From an uncultured Candidatus Melainabacteria bacterium (GTDB taxonomy: Bacteria; Cyanobacteriota; Vampirovibrionia; Gastranaerophilales; Gastranaerophilaceae): a stretch of DNA of 64,000 nt. The notes beneath the pieces were generated by a model. It had not been told where the DNA came from and did no database searches. It saw only the letters and a program-made list of their open reading frames with translations. The position numbers and the translations under genes are program-made. Positions 62,001 through 64,000 of this stretch are shown here, piece by piece. Location: the NCBI GenBank assembly GCA_934692295.1, contig CAKUTL010000001.1:62001-126000 (forward strand), given 5' to 3'. Position 1 is the first letter of the stretch. Every line of letters starts with the position of its first letter.

Positions 62001-62614
62001 TGAAAACCGGTTGCAACGTTATATGGGTCATCTTCCGCATTACGTTTCATTATTGTCAAATTGCATTTTAAACCAACACCCTTTTTACGAATTAGCTTAA
62101 CATTTAATTTCGTAAACATATTGGCAAGTTCAATTGAAGACATAATCGCAGAATTTGCAGAGGCTGAAATTGTATAAACATTGTTAAATCTAATGACATA
62201 AGTACCATCTTTGAGAACCTGACGACGAACACCAAGCGATGACATATAATTTAAAATCATATTATCAATATTGGTTTTGAACTTAGTCAAAAGTTGGTTT
62301 GAACCGAGTTTTGCCTTGATAACATCCATATTAGGAAATTCAATTTTTAAAACAGCAAAATCATCGGTATTTGACTCGCCTTGAATAGCACTTTTTTCCG
62401 TTGAATATCCACATTTCAGACATTTTGGATGCTTTGTTAAATTGATTTTCCCACACTTTGCACATTTGACAACAAGAATTTCCCCGCACTTTCTGCAGGT
62501 ATTTTTTGTATTAACTGTACGACAAACAGGGCAAATGATTTTCAAAACTTTTTTGCAGTTTGGACAAACCATTGCACTTTTATCAATTTCAGCACCGCAT
62601 TTTGGACATTCCAT
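59018..62614 (-). CDS. Large zinc-ribbon/cyclase-like/STAND-like protein
   Basis: The protein has 1198 residues from the ATG at 62614 (a GTG 21 bases upstream is the alternative). Residues 1-70 hold six CxxC pairs (CPKC, CPNC, CPVC, CRKC, CAKC, CLKC), enough for three zinc ribbons. Residues about 85-260 resemble a class III nucleotidyl cyclase fold without clear catalytic Asp. Residues about 340-560 look like a STAND-type ATPase: a strand RGILAIKGSNMYQPYTLRLL sits where Walker A should be but lacks GxxxxGK, and LIYIENFEKVD resembles Walker B. The rest is helical and TPR-like, ending in an acidic tail. A signalling or scaffold role is inferred. Confidence 0.72.
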   Translation of the reverse strand: MECPKCGAEIDKSAMVCPNCKKVLKIICPVCRTVNTKNTCRKCGEILVVKCAKCGKINLTKHPKCLKCGYSTEKSAIQGESNTDDFAVLKIEFPNMDVIKAKLGSNQLLTKFKTNIDNMILNYMSSLGVRRQVLKDGTYVIRFNNVYTISASANSAIMSSIELANMFTKLNVKLIRKKGVGLKCNLTIMKRNAEDDPYNVATGFQADMIQIADDIGAKALGYFQLTTDEDFYEYYNGKYKLETLNSVLVDGKMKQFYQIDLNEFIKINEFIQSASEIISEEDVEVPKFVQSALIDQEKITKQTLNDEHNVSDDELYGGELINFDEVNCAFFRTENIRILDNVVDVLQEVPRGILAIKGSNMYQPYTLRLLSTVEETGIYNDIIPITCHDEMKYAPYSFFRELISTIFEYAVSQKLFDTNDFSMFNNIDSSGLVKDLITSNQREMKNFEETRDEYFQVFARLMEAIPNSLIYIENFEKVDSSSMLALSQLFDQFEDFNVSYLITYDKDYSLHKNNHFLLSRGYYTEITLKPSPFEGIIKSNKEFYKNVLNDFYFQRIAKYACGSTLFLDFAIQYLLESGVYSLTQYSIVMVNPKTIIIPSSLSQLMKRRLNLLKDDARAIKFLTMAVLLGTRVDEKTLGTFGFAQWKAIADKLSDMGYVYFYHNSMYFSNYALIRENLLEILKPEELKSIAKELLEIAFVEGMASPVRAELYEILELNEQVIFEWESLANINLSMGDFSSYLNCSGEIIKCLDKYASNWSKEDLAEYKKSIYENISNNMFEYEPNETRDIAEKTLTSLKDNNNITSFIELGTKMMQGAFYNGQYLYALNLTHKVLSVMDGVSLDPTAENFSLHFLILSMVHVKILFNIGAYDDCLDIGYNVLNALDSGKINNIQFSMLTIDEFKEMLVECIACIAISDVVSMKEDVNEFLNISTKLFDFIPQEFSLFIQLQNLLKGQNVQIPPNPPEENIYTVSVYHFIKAYAYFKDNPTEFAKEIYKTKILAKDMGLYKFELFADLLIGYSYARLNSFKKASAIVYRVIMDAKEHGMNSIEHIGWYVMSILDIAQGKFDIAYGILNNSTIFMEKTPISEYLTMLDKINMYKVLMATKEPEKAQICMNQAALIVQKYGLNFNLNIDIKKLMVDNQNVEVVQKVNPDSTTPKLQEESLSEKENIKIDTKTSPEEDNSSDDVFVNPEDFFS

Positions 62615-62620
62615 ACCGAA

Positions 62621-62626
62621 ATTATA
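62621..62626 (-). promoter_or_regulatory. Perfect -10 box placed for a leaderless transcript
   Basis: TATAAT on the minus strand ends six bases before the ATG at 62614. Transcription would then start at or beside the A of the ATG. No good -35 box is visible. Confidence 0.4.
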
Positions 62627-62699
62627 CCATAGCACGAAACTTTTAAACTAATTCAAACAGAGGATATTGGAGTTAAAAGGGAAAAGGAAATAGGGGAAT

Positions 62700-62950
62700 A
62701 AGGGAATAAGGTCGTTACATTTTATTTGTAGGTCGGCTTTACTAAGCCGACATTAAAAGTCCGTCATTCTGAGGGATTTGCCAAAATAAAAAGGAATAAC
62801 ATATTTCAAATTTCCCCGAAGAATCTCTTACAGTGCGTACAGATTGAGGTACTTCGCTTCGCTCAGTATGACGAATACGTTAGAATATTTTATATTTCAT
62901 ACGTCATTCTGAGAAATTTACCCCAAAATAATCCAGTTTATTTTTATTGT
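62700..62950. repeat. Dispersed palindrome cluster
   Basis: This part of the gap (62640-63077) carries GTCGGCTTTACTAAGCCGAC (62733-62752, near-identical hairpin to 38253), GTCATTCTGAGGG (62762-62774), TTCGCTTCGCTCAGTATGAC (62853-62872) and GTCATTCTGAG (62902-62912). No gene is visible in the gap. Confidence 0.75.
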
Positions 62951-63077
62951 TAATCTCTTTTTGTATCAGATGATGTCAGCACAAATAAACTTTTGTAACA
63001 AAGTCCCGATATTTTAGCAATAATAAATCTTTACGTGATTTGTAAACTTGAAAACTCAATCAAGTCAAGGAAAAGAA

Positions 63078-64000
63078 ATGAATAATACAATTACCCCCAG
63101 CTATGTAAGCTCACCACTTGTTACAGATAAACTTGCAAACGATTTAACAGAAAAGAAAAATAAAATTACAAGAAGACAGGGACTTATCGGAAAAGGTTTT
63201 GATAAAACTAAATCCGTAATTGGTGTTGGCAGAAATAGCAAAAAAGCAACACAAATGATTGAGGATTTCAAAGCAGGGAAAATTGACTACAAGACTGCAA
63301 ATAAATACCTTGACGATTTTCAATATACGCAGAGAGATGCAACAGAATTAGTCCTTGATACCGTAACCGGTTTGGGAGCTTTTGGGGCTTATGCAATAGC
63401 CAAAAAAGGTGCAAAATTTGCATCTCCATTCTTAACCGGTGTAAAACTTAAATTTGATATTGGAAAGACCGCAGGTGTTGTTGGTACTGCAGCGGCTCTA
63501 GTTACAGGGATGACAATTAAACCAACCCTAAGATTTATTGATAGAATTTACTTAAAACACAAGGAAAAGAAAGACAATAAAACATTCTGGAAAGATAACC
63601 TAACAGGTGCAATTGATGGTGCTTTAGCTCCGGTTGCAGTTTTGAAAGGTGCAATTATAGGTATTCCGCTTGTTATGGGTGAAAACGCTCTTCAACGTTA
63701 TATATTTGTAAAATCAGATGATAAAAAATCAACAAAAGATTTCTTAGACAAACAAAAAGATAATTTGGCTGTTAAAGCCGTAGCTACAGGAGCTATCGCA
63801 TACAAAGCAAGAAAACTCCATACCTCTTTAGGTAGTTGGGACAAAGCGATTGAAAAAGCCCTTAAAAATGTCAAAGACTTAAAACCTTTTGAAAAAGTTT
63901 CTGTTGATTCAGATTTCAATATGTTATCTTCAAAAGCTCAACTTCTACTTGCTGATCCAAAATTCGCAATGGATATTTTCGCAAGTGGAAAATCTGTTGA
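63078..64000 (+). CDS. Uncharacterised membrane-associated protein (3' end outside window)
   Basis: The frame from ATG at 63078 (MNNTITPSYVSSPLVTDKLA) stays open to the window edge, at least 307 codons. The N-terminal 50 residues are basic. Ala/Gly-rich hydrophobic helices follow: LDTVTGLGAFGAYAIAKKGA, TAGVVGTAAALVTGMTI, DGALAPVAVLKGAIIGIPLV and LAVKAVATGAIAYKARKL. The style is close to the protein at 54912. A weak AAGGAA ribosome site precedes it. No family recognised and no signal peptide. Confidence 0.72.
   Translation, partial: MNNTITPSYVSSPLVTDKLANDLTEKKNKITRRQGLIGKGFDKTKSVIGVGRNSKKATQMIEDFKAGKIDYKTANKYLDDFQYTQRDATELVLDTVTGLGAFGAYAIAKKGAKFASPFLTGVKLKFDIGKTAGVVGTAAALVTGMTIKPTLRFIDRIYLKHKEKKDNKTFWKDNLTGAIDGALAPVAVLKGAIIGIPLVMGENALQRYIFVKSDDKKSTKDFLDKQKDNLAVKAVATGAIAYKARKLHTSLGSWDKAIEKALKNVKDLKPFEKVSVDSDFNMLSSKAQLLLADPKFAMDIFASGKSV

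Overview
The window looks like a chromosomal piece of a non-photosynthetic cyanobacterial relative, most likely the gut lineage Gastranaerophilales (Melainabacteria/Vampirovibrionia). This is an inference. The DNA is AT-rich. An NblS/RpaB-like two-component pair sits in a non-photosynthetic gene context. A secretin, a PilP-like protein and SLH proteins imply two membranes. Several proteins have no family I can name but share short N-terminal FTS/FTG-type motifs and glycine-zipper membrane segments. No phage, insertion sequence or CRISPR array is visible.

Region 1 (1-8.4 kb) is translation and housekeeping: prfA-ylxR-infB, a YihY membrane protein, an NrnA-like DHH phosphoesterase and a DciA-like protein. 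A 505-aa protein with flagellar-axial-like ends and a GGDEF protein with a pseudo-receiver follow. Region 2 (8.5-15.2 kb) holds two tandem paralogs with an HNH-like signature, TPR proteins, a glycine-zipper protein and an unusual HAD phosphatase. Region 3 (15.2-24.4 kb) has two ABC sugar permeases, tadA, the two-component pair, an rsgA-prenyltransferase-DUF212 operon, and ylqF-rplS. Region 4 (24.4-35 kb) has pyk, a probably highly expressed SLH protein, small secreted and unclassified proteins, two glycine-zipper paralogs, rnhB, and the GGGtGRT/Fe-S scaffold pair.

Region 5 (35-45 kb) is a type IV pilus/type II secretion locus. Three tandem prepilins lie on the plus strand. A PilP-like protein, secretin, GspE ATPase and GspF platform protein form a minus-strand operon. 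Together they would form an assembly ATPase, inner-membrane platform, outer-membrane pore and pseudopilins. Region 6 (45-55 kb) has YqeG, a U32 protein, MATE and MFS exporters, QueE, a DnaJ with half a zinc finger, rpmI-rplT, tRNA-Pro(CGG) and PnuC. Region 7 (55-64 kb) has purine nucleoside phosphorylase, an omega-like subunit, glycogen synthase, a 1198-aa zinc-ribbon/cyclase-like/STAND-like protein and a truncated membrane protein.

Intergenic spaces carry many rho-independent terminators and two families of dispersed imperfect palindromes. Some are built into larger composite elements that recur at about 38, 52 and 56 kb. The least explained items are the HNH-like pair, the 1198-aa signalling-like protein, the glycine-zipper family, the axial-like 505-aa protein and several terminator-bounded stretches without an obvious gene.
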